Assembly (NCBI GenBank): GCA_031276375.1
Contig: JAISNE010000314.1
Span: forward strand, 1 to 5,236
DNA from: Accumulibacter sp.
GTDB lineage: Bacteria > Pseudomonadota > Gammaproteobacteria > Burkholderiales > Rhodocyclaceae
DNA length: 5,236 nucleotides
Direction: 5' to 3'
Shown: in pieces, positions 1-5,228 of the stretch
Layout of the letters: each line of letters starts with the position of its first letter
How positions within the stretch are numbered: the stretch's first letter is position 1
The notes under the pieces: model-generated
What the model was told of the DNA's origin: nothing
Databases searched by the model: none
The model's input: only the letters and a program-made list of their open reading frames with translations
Program-made: the position numbers and the translations under genes

Positions 1-119
1 TCGTGCAAGTCACGCTCAAGCTGGTCGACCCGGGCTCCGGCGTGGTGCTGGCCTCCCACGATTACACCCTGCCACTGGATAAACAGGTGAAGAGCCTGTT
101 GCGCAGATCGGTATATTGA
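1..119 (+). CDS. C-terminal fragment of an unidentified protein (5' end outside window)
   Basis: The frame beginning at base 3 is open from the window edge to a TGA at 117-119 and encodes 38 residues that end ...KSLLRRSVY. No start lies in view, so this is the tail of a longer gene. The pattern of alternating hydrophobic residues (VTLKLVDPGSG, then VVLASHDYTLPLD) is that of a beta-rich domain. It is loosely reminiscent of the C-termini of FlgO/CsgG-like envelope lipoproteins, but the fragment is too short to assign. Codon use is GC-rich in third position, as in the clear genes nearby, and a strong hairpin terminator follows 18 bases after the stop. Both points support a real gene end. Confidence 0.6.
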   Translation, partial: VQVTLKLVDPGSGVVLASHDYTLPLDKQVKSLLRRSVY

Positions 120-137
120 CCGCGAAAACGACGAGGA

Positions 138-171
138 CGAAGCCCTTCGCGCATCAAGCCGAAGGGCTTCG
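138..171 (+). terminator. Hairpin terminator after the first gene
   Basis: A perfect 12-bp stem pairs 138-149 (CGAAGCCCTTCG) with 160-171 (CGAAGGGCTTCG) around a 10-base loop. A short mixed T-rich stretch (CTGTTTCTG) follows on the plus strand. Location just after the upstream stop and stem perfection support a Rho-independent terminator. The T tract is imperfect, so strength is uncertain. Confidence 0.65.
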
Positions 172-240
172 CTGTTTCTGCCCCATGCCTTTACGAGCCA
201 CGCCCGCGCCTTCATTGCTCGGGCTGCGCGAAGCGGCAAT

Positions 241-335
241 TCAGAAGACAGATGACAGAGGACCGAAGACAGTCATATTGCGGCGCGGAGCGCCGGTAAT
301 TGACTGTCCTCTGTCCTCCGTCTTCTGTCATCTGA
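241..335. repeat. 95-bp inverted repeat made of heptad units
   Basis: The 35-bp left arm (241-275) and right arm (301-335) are inverted copies matching at 30 of 35 positions. They can fold with an inner stem CGGCGC/GCGCCG (281-286 with 290-295). Each arm divides into five 7-bp units: TCAGAAG, ACAGATG, ACAGAGG, ACCGAAG, ACAGTCA on the left, and the corresponding CTGT-type units on the right. No convincing gene runs through it. It looks like a dispersed intergenic palindrome of the REP or heptamer-repeat kind. Transcription through it toward the cupin gene would form a long hairpin in the leader. Confidence 0.8.
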
Positions 336-387
336 ATAAATTTTCCCTTGCAAGAATCGATGAACGAGGAAACACGGAGGAGCCATC

Positions 388-774
388 ATGGCAATGACCA
401 AGAAACACGACGAGTTTCACAAGCTGGACATGGAGAGCGGCTGGCAACGGCCCGAGGGGTATGACCCCGACTCCGGGGCGCTGGAAAAAATCCTGTCCGG
501 CTCGCTCGATACCGTCAACAAACAGGGCAGCCGCACGCGGCTGTTGAAATTCCCGCCGGGGCTTTACACCAAAAAGCCCGTCTTGCATGATTTCTGGGAA
601 GAAGTCTTCCTGGTTTCAGGCGACTTGACCGTGGGAAACGACGAAAACGGCGAGGGCGGCACGCCGTTTTCCGGCTACACCTACGCCGTGCGGCCGCCGG
701 GCGCCTGGCATGGCCCGTTCAAGTCCAACGACGGCTGCCTGCTGCTTGAAATCCATTATTACGACCCGGTCTGA
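388..774 (+). CDS. Small single-domain cupin protein
   Basis: This encodes a 128-residue cytoplasmic protein with no signal peptide or membrane segment. The length fits one cupin beta-barrel. Cupin motif 1 is seen as H67-DFW-E71 with G78 (HDFWEEVFLVSG), and motif 2 as PPGAWHG with H108. Three of the four usual metal ligands (H67, E71, H108) are therefore present. The first His of the canonical HxH pair is Val65, so metal binding may be by three residues or altered. The sequence resembles ChrR-like or dioxygenase-like cupins of unknown substrate, so no reaction is assigned. The ATG at 388 is chosen because GGAGG at 376-380 lies seven bases upstream. A second ATG at 394 is less well spaced. It stands alone on the plus strand, convergent with prfA, downstream of the large inverted repeat. 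Confidence 0.85.
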   Translation: MAMTKKHDEFHKLDMESGWQRPEGYDPDSGALEKILSGSLDTVNKQGSRTRLLKFPPGLYTKKPVLHDFWEEVFLVSGDLTVGNDENGEGGTPFSGYTYAVRPPGAWHGPFKSNDGCLLLEIHYYDPV

Positions 775-782
775 TCCACAGA

Positions 783-804
783 CGGACAGGCGAAGCGCCG
801 TCCG
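783..804 (+). terminator. Possible hairpin terminator after the cupin gene
   Basis: Eight bases after the cupin stop, CGGAC (783-787) and GGCG (789-792) pair with CGCC (796-799) and GTCCG (800-804). There is one bulged A at 788 and a three-base loop. The stem is stable but neither strand shows a T tract, so termination activity is uncertain. It lies in the 89-bp gap between convergent genes, where a terminator is expected. Confidence 0.35.
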
Positions 805-834
805 GCGGATGCGTCGATGAATCTCCAATTTCCC

Positions 835-855
835 GGCCAGGCGTCGAGGCTGGCC
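835..855 (-). terminator. Weak hairpin downstream of prfA
   Basis: GGCCAG (835-840) pairs with CTGGCC (850-855) around nine bases, starting nine bases past the prfA stop on the minus strand. The following minus-strand sequence (GGGAAATTGG) is not a T run. It is a candidate end for the hemA-prfA transcript only because of its position. Confidence 0.25.
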
Positions 856-863
856 GCGCCCGC

Positions 864-1946
864 TCATCCCCCGTCCGCCAGCGCCGCCAGCAGCTCGGCC
901 TGATGCTCGGTGGACAAGGCGTCGACCACGTCGTCGAGATCGCCGTCCATGATCGCGTCGATCCGGTACAGCGTCAGGTTGATGCGGTGATCGGTCACCC
1001 GTCCCTGTGGGAAGTTGTAGGTGCGGATGCGCTCGGAACGGTCGCCGCTGCCGATCAGGTTCTTGCGCGTCGAAGCGATCTTCGCCTGCTGTTCGCGCTC
1101 CTGCGCGTCGCGGATGCGCGCGGCCAGCACCGCCAAGGCCCGCGCCTTGTTCTGGTGCTGCGAGCGGCCATCCTGGCATTCGACCACCAGACCGGTTGGA
1201 AGATGGGTGACGCGCACCGCCGAATCGGTCTTGTTGATGTGCTGGCCGCCGGCGCCGGACGCGCGGAAGGTGTCGATGCGCACTTCCGCCGGATTGATCC
1301 GCACATCTTCCAGCGCGTCGGTCTCGGGCATCACCGCGACGGTGCAGGCCGAGGTGTGGATGCGCCCCTGCGCCTCGGTTTCCGGCACGCGCTGCACGCG
1401 ATGCCCGCCGGACTCGAACTTGAGCCGGGAATAGACCCCGGCGCCGGCGATGCGCGCGATGACTTCCCGGTAGCCGCCGAGTTCGGCCTCGCTGGCCGAG
1501 AGCACTTCGACCTGCCAGCGCCGGCGTTCGGCATAGCGCGTGTACATGCGGAACAGTTCGCCGGCGAACAGCGCGGATTCGTCGCCCCCGGTTCCGGCGC
1601 GGACTTCGAGGAAAACGTTGCGCTCGTCGTTGGCGTCCTTCGGCAGCAGCCGCCGCTGCAATTCGAGTTCGAGCGCGGACAGCCGTTCCCTGGCCGCCTG
1701 GACTTCCTCTTCGGCCAGTTCCTTCATTTCGGGGTCGGCCAGCATCTCCCGCGCCGAGGCCATGTCGGCTTCCGCCTGCCGCCACTCCTTGTACAGCGCG
1801 GCGACTGGAGCGATTTCGGCATGTTCCCGCGTCATCCTGCGGAACTCTCCCAGGTCGCGCGTCGCCTCGCCGCTGCCCAGGATGCGGTCGAGTTCGTCGA
1901 GCCGGCCGGCGAGGCTCTCCAGTTTGTCGCGGATGCTCTGTTTCAC
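864..1946 (-). CDS. prfA: Peptide chain release factor 1 (RF1)
   Basis: RF1 reads UAA and UAG in the ribosomal A site and triggers hydrolysis of peptidyl-tRNA. The GTG start at 1946 gives 360 residues, exactly the usual RF1 length. A longer open frame upstream is only overlap with hemA. The N-terminal helical region (about 1-100) is followed by the codon-recognition domain, with the RF1-type PxT tripeptide PET at 188-190. The catalytic loop [15 protein letters not shown] has GGQ at 233-235, where Gln235 is the residue normally methylated by PrmC. The PxT motif, in place of the SPF of RF2, separates it from prfB. The GTG start overlaps the hemA TGA stop as GTGA, implying translational coupling. 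The usual downstream partner prmC is not present here; a convergent cupin gene follows instead. Confidence 0.98.
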   Translation of the reverse strand: MKQSIRDKLESLAGRLDELDRILGSGEATRDLGEFRRMTREHAEIAPVAALYKEWRQAEADMASAREMLADPEMKELAEEEVQAARERLSALELELQRRLLPKDANDERNVFLEVRAGTGGDESALFAGELFRMYTRYAERRRWQVEVLSASEAELGGYREVIARIAGAGVYSRLKFESGGHRVQRVPETEAQGRIHTSACTVAVMPETDALEDVRINPAEVRIDTFRASGAGGQHINKTDSAVRVTHLPTGLVVECQDGRSQHQNKARALAVLAARIRDAQEREQQAKIASTRKNLIGSGDRSERIRTYNFPQGRVTDHRINLTLYRIDAIMDGDLDDVVDALSTEHQAELLAALADGG

Positions 1947-3202
1947 GATCCGTCCGTCGGGGCCGCGGGCAAGTTGAACAGCCTGGCCACCAGCGCCCGC
2001 AACTCGCCCTGGCTCCCCGGCTGGTTCAAGGCCTGCGTCGGGGCATGCAGGTACTTGTTGGTCAGGCGGCGCGAAAACTGCTCCAGCACGGCCTCCGGCG
2101 CCTCCCCCCTGGCCAGCAGTTTGAGCGCGTGTTCCATTTCGCCTTGCCGCACGCGCTCGGCGTTGTCGCGCAATACCCGGATGAGCGGAACGCTCTCGCG
2201 CGTTTTCAGCCATTGCAGGAAATCATCCACGCGCAGCTCGACGATCGCCTCGGCCTCGCTCACCGCCGATTGCCGCGATTCCTTTCCCGACTGGACGATC
2301 TCGCCCAGATCGTCGACGGTGTAGAGAAAAACGTCGTCGAGCTGCCCGACTTCTCTTTCCACGTCGCGCGGCACCGCCAGATCGACCATGAAGATCGGCC
2401 GGTGGCGGCGCGCGCGGATGGCCCGCTCGACAAGCCCCAGCCCGATGATCGGCAACTGGCTGGCCGTGCACGAGACAACGATGTCGAATTCGGCGAAGCG
2501 CTCCGCCATGTCCTCCAGCCCGATGGCCGTTCCGCCGCATCTTTCGGCCATTTCCCGGCCGCGCTCGACGGTGCGGTTGGCGATGACCATCCGCCGGGAC
2601 CGCTGCGCCGCGAAATGCGTGGCGCAAAGCCCGATCATCTCGCCCGCGCCGATGAACAGCACGCTCTGATCGGCGACGCGGCCGAAAATGCGTTCGGCCA
2701 GAAACACCGACGCCGCGGCCATCGATACGATATTGGCGCCGATCGCCGTGCCGGAACGCACGTCCTTGGCCACCGAGAACGATTGCTGGAACAGCTTGTC
2801 GAGCGTTGCGCCGAGCAAACCCGCGTCGCGCGCGGCGCGCGCCGCCTCTTTCATCTGCCCCAGGATCTGCGGCTCGCCGAGCACCATCGAATCGAGTCCG
2901 CTGGCGACCCGGAAAGCATGGCGCACGGCCGCGCGCTCCGGATGGGTATAAAGGCATGGCTCGATCTCGCGCAGGGGAACGCGCCGGTAGGCCGAAAGCC
3001 AGCTCGCCGCCGCCCCCGGATCCTCGGCCTGGCAGTAAAGCTCGATCCGGTTGCAAGTCGACAGAATGGCCGCCTCCAGAACCTTGCCGCTGCCGGCCAG
3101 ATCCCGCAGCGCCTGACGCAGCTCCCCGGCATGAAACGCCAGCTGCTCGCGCACCGTGAGCGGCGCCGTGCGGTGGTTGATACCGAGAGTGAAAAGCGCC
3201 AT
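1943..3202 (-). CDS. hemA: Glutamyl-tRNA reductase
   Basis: HemA reduces glutamyl-tRNA(Glu) with NADPH to glutamate-1-semialdehyde, the first committed step of C5-pathway tetrapyrrole (heme) synthesis. It is a soluble dimer. The 419-residue product matches the family length. The N-terminal catalytic domain contains STCNRIELY with nucleophile Cys50, and [16 protein letters not shown] at about 101-116. The NADPH-binding domain has GAGEM at 185-189 and IANRT around 207-211. The C-terminal dimerisation helix region includes LTNKYLHAP near 380-388. The ATG at 3202 is fixed by the family N-terminus ([15 protein letters not shown]) and by an in-frame TAA 15 to 13 bases upstream. No clear Shine-Dalgarno sequence precedes it (CCATAATCCATCCAACGC). 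Its TGA overlaps the prfA GTG. It is the first gene of a two-gene minus-strand unit. Confidence 0.98.
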   Translation of the reverse strand: MALFTLGINHRTAPLTVREQLAFHAGELRQALRDLAGSGKVLEAAILSTCNRIELYCQAEDPGAAASWLSAYRRVPLREIEPCLYTHPERAAVRHAFRVASGLDSMVLGEPQILGQMKEAARAARDAGLLGATLDKLFQQSFSVAKDVRSGTAIGANIVSMAAASVFLAERIFGRVADQSVLFIGAGEMIGLCATHFAAQRSRRMVIANRTVERGREMAERCGGTAIGLEDMAERFAEFDIVVSCTASQLPIIGLGLVERAIRARRHRPIFMVDLAVPRDVEREVGQLDDVFLYTVDDLGEIVQSGKESRQSAVSEAEAIVELRVDDFLQWLKTRESVPLIRVLRDNAERVRQGEMEHALKLLARGEAPEAVLEQFSRRLTNKYLHAPTQALNQPGSQGELRALVARLFNLPAAPTDGS

Positions 3203-3256
3203 GCGTTGGATGGATTATGGGGGTTCGCGCCCGCGAATGCCGGCGCGAAGGGGGCG

Positions 3257-3265
3257 ATTATATCA
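3257..3265 (-). promoter_or_regulatory. Candidate extended -10 promoter for hemA-prfA
   Basis: On the minus strand the sequence TGATATAAT is a perfect extended -10 (TGn-TATAAT), with the hexamer at 3262-3257. No good -35 hexamer lies 16-18 bases upstream, which is tolerable for extended -10 promoters. Transcription would start near 3250, giving a leader of about 48 bases before the hemA ATG. This is inferred from sequence match alone. Confidence 0.6.
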
Positions 3266-3296
3266 CCCGGCCCTGGACCGTTCCCGCGAGGGGGAG

Positions 3297-3331
3297 TCAG
3301 GTGTCAGGGATCAGGTGTCAGGGATCAGGCG
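3297..3331. repeat. Five-unit heptad tandem repeat
   Basis: The 35 bp divide cleanly into TCAGGTG, TCAGGGA, TCAGGTG, TCAGGGA, TCAGGCG, that is, a 14-bp unit twice plus a partial copy with a 7-bp sub-period. It lies between the divergent hemA and antitoxin promoters and does not encode anything recognisable. Its unit (NCAGNNN, five copies, 35 bp) resembles the heptads in each arm of the inverted repeat at 241-335. Confidence 0.85.
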
Positions 3332-3349
3332 GGCGCGAAGTGGCGAAAC

Positions 3350-3378
3350 TTGTCCAGACGGGATCGAGCGATTAAACT
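3350..3378 (+). promoter_or_regulatory. Candidate promoter of the antitoxin-toxin operon
   Basis: TTGTCC (3350-3355) and TAAACT (3373-3378) each match 4 of 6 consensus sigma-70 positions and are separated by 17 bases. An inverted repeat AGCGA (3367-3371) / TCGCT (3383-3387) straddles the -10 and could be an antitoxin operator, since Phd/VapB-family antitoxins usually autorepress. A direct repeat ACTAAG also occurs at 3376-3381 and 3390-3395. All of this is inferred. Confidence 0.4.
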
Positions 3379-3411
3379 AAGTTCGCTGGACTAAGCTCAG
3401 GAGAAGACATC

Positions 3412-3657
3412 ATGCAAACCTACAACATCCACGAAGCCAAGACCCACCTCTCCAGGCTGGTCGAACAGGCCGTGCGGGGAGAACCGTTCGTGATCGCCAA
3501 GGCGGGAAAACCCCTGGTCAAGGTCGTGGCGCTGGACGCGGCGGAAACGAAACCGAAAAATCGGATTGGTTTCCTGAAAGGACAGCTTCAAGTGCCCGAT
3601 GATTTCGACACCATGTGCGCCGATGAAATTCTGGAACTTTTCGTGTTTGAAAAGTGA
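3412..3657 (+). CDS. Phd/YefM-family antitoxin of a VapBC-type module
   Basis: This 81-residue antitoxin is expected to bind and neutralise the PIN toxin encoded immediately downstream and to repress its own promoter as a complex. The N-terminal half (NIHEAKTHLSRLVEQAVRGE, then VIAKAGKPLVKVVAL, residues 5-41) is the typical Phd/YefM DNA-binding and dimerisation fold. The C-terminal half, with IGFLKGQ (52-58), VPDDFD (61-66) and DEILELF (71-77), is the toxin-binding tail typical of the subfamily paired with PIN toxins. The start ATG is supported by AGGAG at 3399-3403, eight bases upstream. Its TGA overlaps the toxin GTG in a GTGA, so the two are translationally coupled. It appears intact. Confidence 0.93.
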   Translation: MQTYNIHEAKTHLSRLVEQAVRGEPFVIAKAGKPLVKVVALDAAETKPKNRIGFLKGQLQVPDDFDTMCADEILELFVFEK

Positions 3658-4046
3658 AGTACCTGCTGGAAACGCATCTGCTGATCTGGGCGGTCACGGG
3701 AGACAAAAAGCTCCCCGCCGATACCGCGGCGCTGATTAGCGACACGGAAAACACGCTGCTATTCAGCGTCCTGAGCCTTTGGGAAATTGCCTTGAAGCGC
3801 GGTCTCAATCGCAAGGATTTTCTGTACGACGCAAGGCTCGTCCGCCAATCTCTCCTCAATAACGGCTACGAGGAATTGTCCATCCTGAGCCAGCACGTCA
3901 TCGCCGTCGACGCGCTCCCGCCCATCCACAAGGACCCTTTCGACCGCCTGCTGGTGGCGCAGGCGATCGTGGAAGGCGTCGAACTCCTGACCGCGGACGC
4001 CACCGTGGCGCAATATCCTGGCGCGCGAAGCGCGGCGCTGTCGTGA
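3654..4046 (+). CDS. vapC: PIN-domain toxin (VapC family) with altered first catalytic acid
   Basis: A 130-residue PIN-domain protein. VapC-type PIN toxins are Mg2+-dependent ribonucleases that cleave RNA (often tRNA) when not bound by antitoxin. The four acidic positions are readable: position 6 in LLETHLLIW, Glu44 in SLWEIALKRG, Asp97 in HKDPFDRLLVAQA, and Asp115 in LLTADATVAQY. Position 6 is Glu (codon GAA) where the family almost always has Asp (LLDTH). This could weaken or abolish metal binding, or merely shift it. Otherwise the protein is full length and well conserved, without truncation. It starts with GTG inside the antitoxin stop (GTGA overlap), the usual antitoxin-first arrangement. 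No nearby terminator on the plus strand is convincing. Confidence 0.93.
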   Translation: MKYLLETHLLIWAVTGDKKLPADTAALISDTENTLLFSVLSLWEIALKRGLNRKDFLYDARLVRQSLLNNGYEELSILSQHVIAVDALPPIHKDPFDRLLVAQAIVEGVELLTADATVAQYPGARSAALS

Positions 4047-4140
4047 TCGACACCGACCTGGACGGACGCACGATGCCGGGCGACATCCTGCCAATGCGGT
4101 TCTCCCAGGATTGCAACCGAAAAACGAGAGGGATAACCCG

Positions 4141-4284
4141 ATGGAACAGAACAAGGCGGCCTTCGCGCAACGCCGCGAAGCACTCGCCAACGACGAGAAT
4201 GGTCAGGATGAGGCCGGTTTTCGGGTCGGAAGGCAAATGAAAACCGCCCGCGGCATGGCGCTGGCGGGCGGTCGTTGTCCGTAG
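4141..4284 (+). CDS. Doubtful small ORF (47 residues)
   Basis: The ATG at 4141 has a purine-rich GAGAGGG about eight bases upstream and opens a frame of 47 codons ending at TAG 4282-4284. The product begins MEQNKAAFAQRREALAND and is charged and unrecognised. The first 19 or so codons have coding-like, GC-rich third positions. After that the bias disappears, and the frame runs through the hairpin at 4243-4272 that looks like a minus-strand terminator. It may be the truncated 5' end of a lost gene or simply chance. The stretch 4047-4301 otherwise holds nothing I can support apart from that hairpin. Confidence 0.25.
   Translation: MEQNKAAFAQRREALANDENGQDEAGFRVGRQMKTARGMALAGGRCP
4243..4272 (-). 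terminator. Rho-independent terminator of the higBA unit
   Basis: A perfect 9-bp GC-rich stem (ACCGCCCGC at 4243-4251 with GCGGGCGGT at 4264-4272) has a 12-base loop. On the minus strand it is followed by TTTTCATTTGCC. It begins 29 bases beyond the antitoxin stop at 4302, the expected place and direction for the end of the leftward toxin-antitoxin transcript. Confidence 0.75.
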
Positions 4285-4301
4285 TGCGCGCGCACCAGGA
4301 A

Positions 4302-4608
4302 TCAGGGGCGGGCGGCGGTCCGCGGTTGCAGCTTGATGCCCAGGGCGTGCATGACCTTCAGGATGGTGCCGAAAGAGGGATTCCCCTTGCCGGAGAGCGC
4401 CTTGTAAAGCGTGTCACGGGCCAGCCCCGTTTCGCGGGCAAGCGCCGTCATGCCGCGCGCGCGGGCAATCCACCCCAAGCGCCTTGGCGATAAAGGCGGG
4501 ATCGTCCCCGGCTTCTTCCAGGCAAGCTTCGAAATAGAGCCGCATGTCTTCCTCGGTTTTCAGGTGTTCGGCGCGATCCCAGCGACGCGTCTTGATTTTT
4601 CCGTTCAT
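4302..4608 (-). pseudogene. Frameshifted HigA-type (Xre-family) antitoxin
   Basis: Read from the ATG at 4608, the frame gives IKTRRWDRAEHLKTEEDM, EACLEEAGDDPAFIAKALG, and then goes off family and stops at 4414 after 64 residues. The family continuation (IARARGMTALARETGLARD, LYKALSGKGNPSFGTILKVM, ALGIKLQ) is intact in the neighbouring frame and ends at TGA 4304-4302. The span of 307 nt is 102 codons plus one base, the normal length for this roughly 100-residue family. One surplus base lies in 4470-4476, where GGGGTGGATT (minus strand) in place of GGGGTGATT would restore ALGVIARARG. The helix-turn-helix lies after the break, so the truncated product would lack DNA binding. A good RBS (GAGGAGGA, 4623-4616) precedes the ATG. 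It follows a HigB-type toxin gene but is separated from it by a palindromic element. Confidence 0.88.
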
Positions 4609-4630
4609 GCTTTAGTCCTCCTCGTCGTTC

Positions 4631-4896
4631 ATACCAAGTTGCGCTCAACAGGCCGTCAATACTCAAGTCCGACGTGTCAAACTTTCGGTCATTCTTGGCA
4701 CATCACGATGACTTGACCGCGCCGTAAGGTAGGGGGAGCGGCAAGCGCCCGTTCAAACAAGGGGGAGCAGGATGCTCCCCCTACCTTGGGCCGCGCTCCG
4801 CAAAAAAGGGGGGGATTGCCGAGGTTGCGCCGTCATGACCGGAATCTCGACACGTCGGACTTGAGTATAAATGGCCTGTCGAGCGCAACTTGGTAT
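4631..4896. mobile_element. 266-bp MITE-like palindromic element between toxin and antitoxin genes
   Basis: The ends are 48-bp inverted repeats (4631-4678 and 4849-4896) beginning ATACCAAGTTGCGCTC and identical at 44 of 48 positions. Weaker pairing continues inward to 4692 and 4835 (about 54 of 62 overall). The interior codes for no protein I recognise and holds a second palindrome. Terminal inverted repeats, small size, lack of a transposase and a position between two cistrons that are normally adjacent all point to a miniature inverted-repeat transposable element. I see no clear target-site duplication, so the exact boundaries are uncertain. The right end supplies the final base of the toxin stop codon. 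Confidence 0.82.
4726..4787. repeat. Nested palindrome with competing hairpins inside the element
   Basis: AAGGTAGGGGGAGC (4726-4739) is a perfect 14-bp inverted match to 4774-4787. A second direct copy of AGGGGGAGC (4760-4768) can pair instead with GCTCCCCCT (4774-4782) around a five-base loop. The right arm therefore has two alternative partners. It could be the core of the element or a separate repeat inserted in it. Confidence 0.75.
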
Positions 4897-5228
4897 CAGT
4901 TATTTTTTCGTATCACGCTGGTTTGGCGGCAACTTGGCATCAGGCGCCGCGCCATGTCTTGCGCGGCCTTGATGTCATTGGCTTGGATGGATTTGTCGCC
5001 GCCCGAAAGCGGCAGATAAATCGTCCGTCCGGTTTGCGTGAAATAGACGCGATAGTCTGGCCCGTGATGGATGCGCATCTCAAGGACGCCTTCGCCCACG
5101 AACTTCACGTCGCCGAAATGCCCGTCTTCCGCCCGGTCGATGCGCGCCTGGATGCGGCGGGCCGCTTGACGGTCCCGCAAGGCGGAAAACCAAGCGTCGA
5201 AGACTTCCGTCGTTTCTATCGTGTTCAC
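4896..5228 (-). CDS. RelE/ParE-superfamily toxin, HigB type (addiction module killer protein)
   Basis: A 110-residue basic protein of the RelE/HigB toxin family. These cytoplasmic toxins usually cleave mRNA at the ribosome and are neutralised by a HigA antitoxin encoded just downstream. Family blocks are clear: FDAWFSALRDRQAARRIQAR (10-29), GDVKFVGEGVLEMRIHHG (39-56), PDYRVYF (57-63) and LSGGDKSIQANDIKAA (74-89). The GTG at 5228 gives the typical N-terminus (MNTIETTEVFDAWF), but only eight bases of upstream sequence are visible, so promoter and RBS cannot be judged. The conserved core ends near residue 95. Residues 96-110 (LMPSCRQTSVIRKNN) look like a read-out of repeat-related DNA, and the TGA stop uses the first base of the MITE-like element. 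Toxin-first gene order matches HigBA. The catalytic core appears complete. Confidence 0.88.
   Translation of the reverse strand: MNTIETTEVFDAWFSALRDRQAARRIQARIDRAEDGHFGDVKFVGEGVLEMRIHHGPDYRVYFTQTGRTIYLPLSGGDKSIQANDIKAAQDMARRLMPSCRQTSVIRKNN
4930..4943. repeat. Extra copy of the element's terminal sequence inside the toxin 3' end
   Basis: CAACTTGGCATCAG (4930-4943) matches the element's right end plus flank, CAACTTGGTATCAG (4886-4899), at 13 of 14 positions in the same orientation, 44 bp away. It begins exactly at the codon for toxin residue 96, where family similarity fades. It may be a footprint of an earlier insertion or the true outer boundary of a composite element. Chance is possible at this length. 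Confidence 0.5.

Noticed and set aside
241..335. CRISPR-like array
   Set aside because: Heptad units are contiguous without spacers and arranged as a palindrome; no cas genes are present.
337..342. TAAATT as a -10 for the cupin gene
   Set aside because: No acceptable -35 lies at a suitable distance; TTGACT at 300-305 is too far from it, so no promoter is called.
116..397. TTG-initiated 93-residue plus-strand frame
   Set aside because: It begins inside the preceding gene's end and runs through a terminator and the inverted repeat; no coding character.
616..1785. Minus-strand open frame of 389 residues overlapping prfA and the cupin gene
   Set aside because: It is an Arg/Gly/Ala-rich out-of-frame reading of prfA, typical of a GC-rich shadow.
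1947..2213. Longer N-terminal extension of prfA upstream of 1946
   Set aside because: It overlaps hemA in another frame and has no RF1 similarity; the GTG at 1946 gives the exact 360-residue family length.
903..2324. Long plus-strand open frame (473 residues) opposite prfA and hemA
   Set aside because: It lies antisense across two well-identified genes; its translation has no recognisable family pattern and is explained by high GC third positions on the other strand.
2045..3394. Long plus-strand open frame (449 residues) opposite hemA
   Set aside because: Antisense shadow of hemA that also runs through the heptad repeat and the promoter region.
4043..4240. GTG-initiated 65-residue frame overlapping the vapC stop
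   Set aside because: It mimics a coupled third gene, but its composition becomes Arg-rich and non-specific and no family is recognisable.
4411..4716. Plus-strand frame of 101 residues across the antitoxin and left element end
   Set aside because: Antisense to the antitoxin and runs into the inverted repeat, so it is a shadow.
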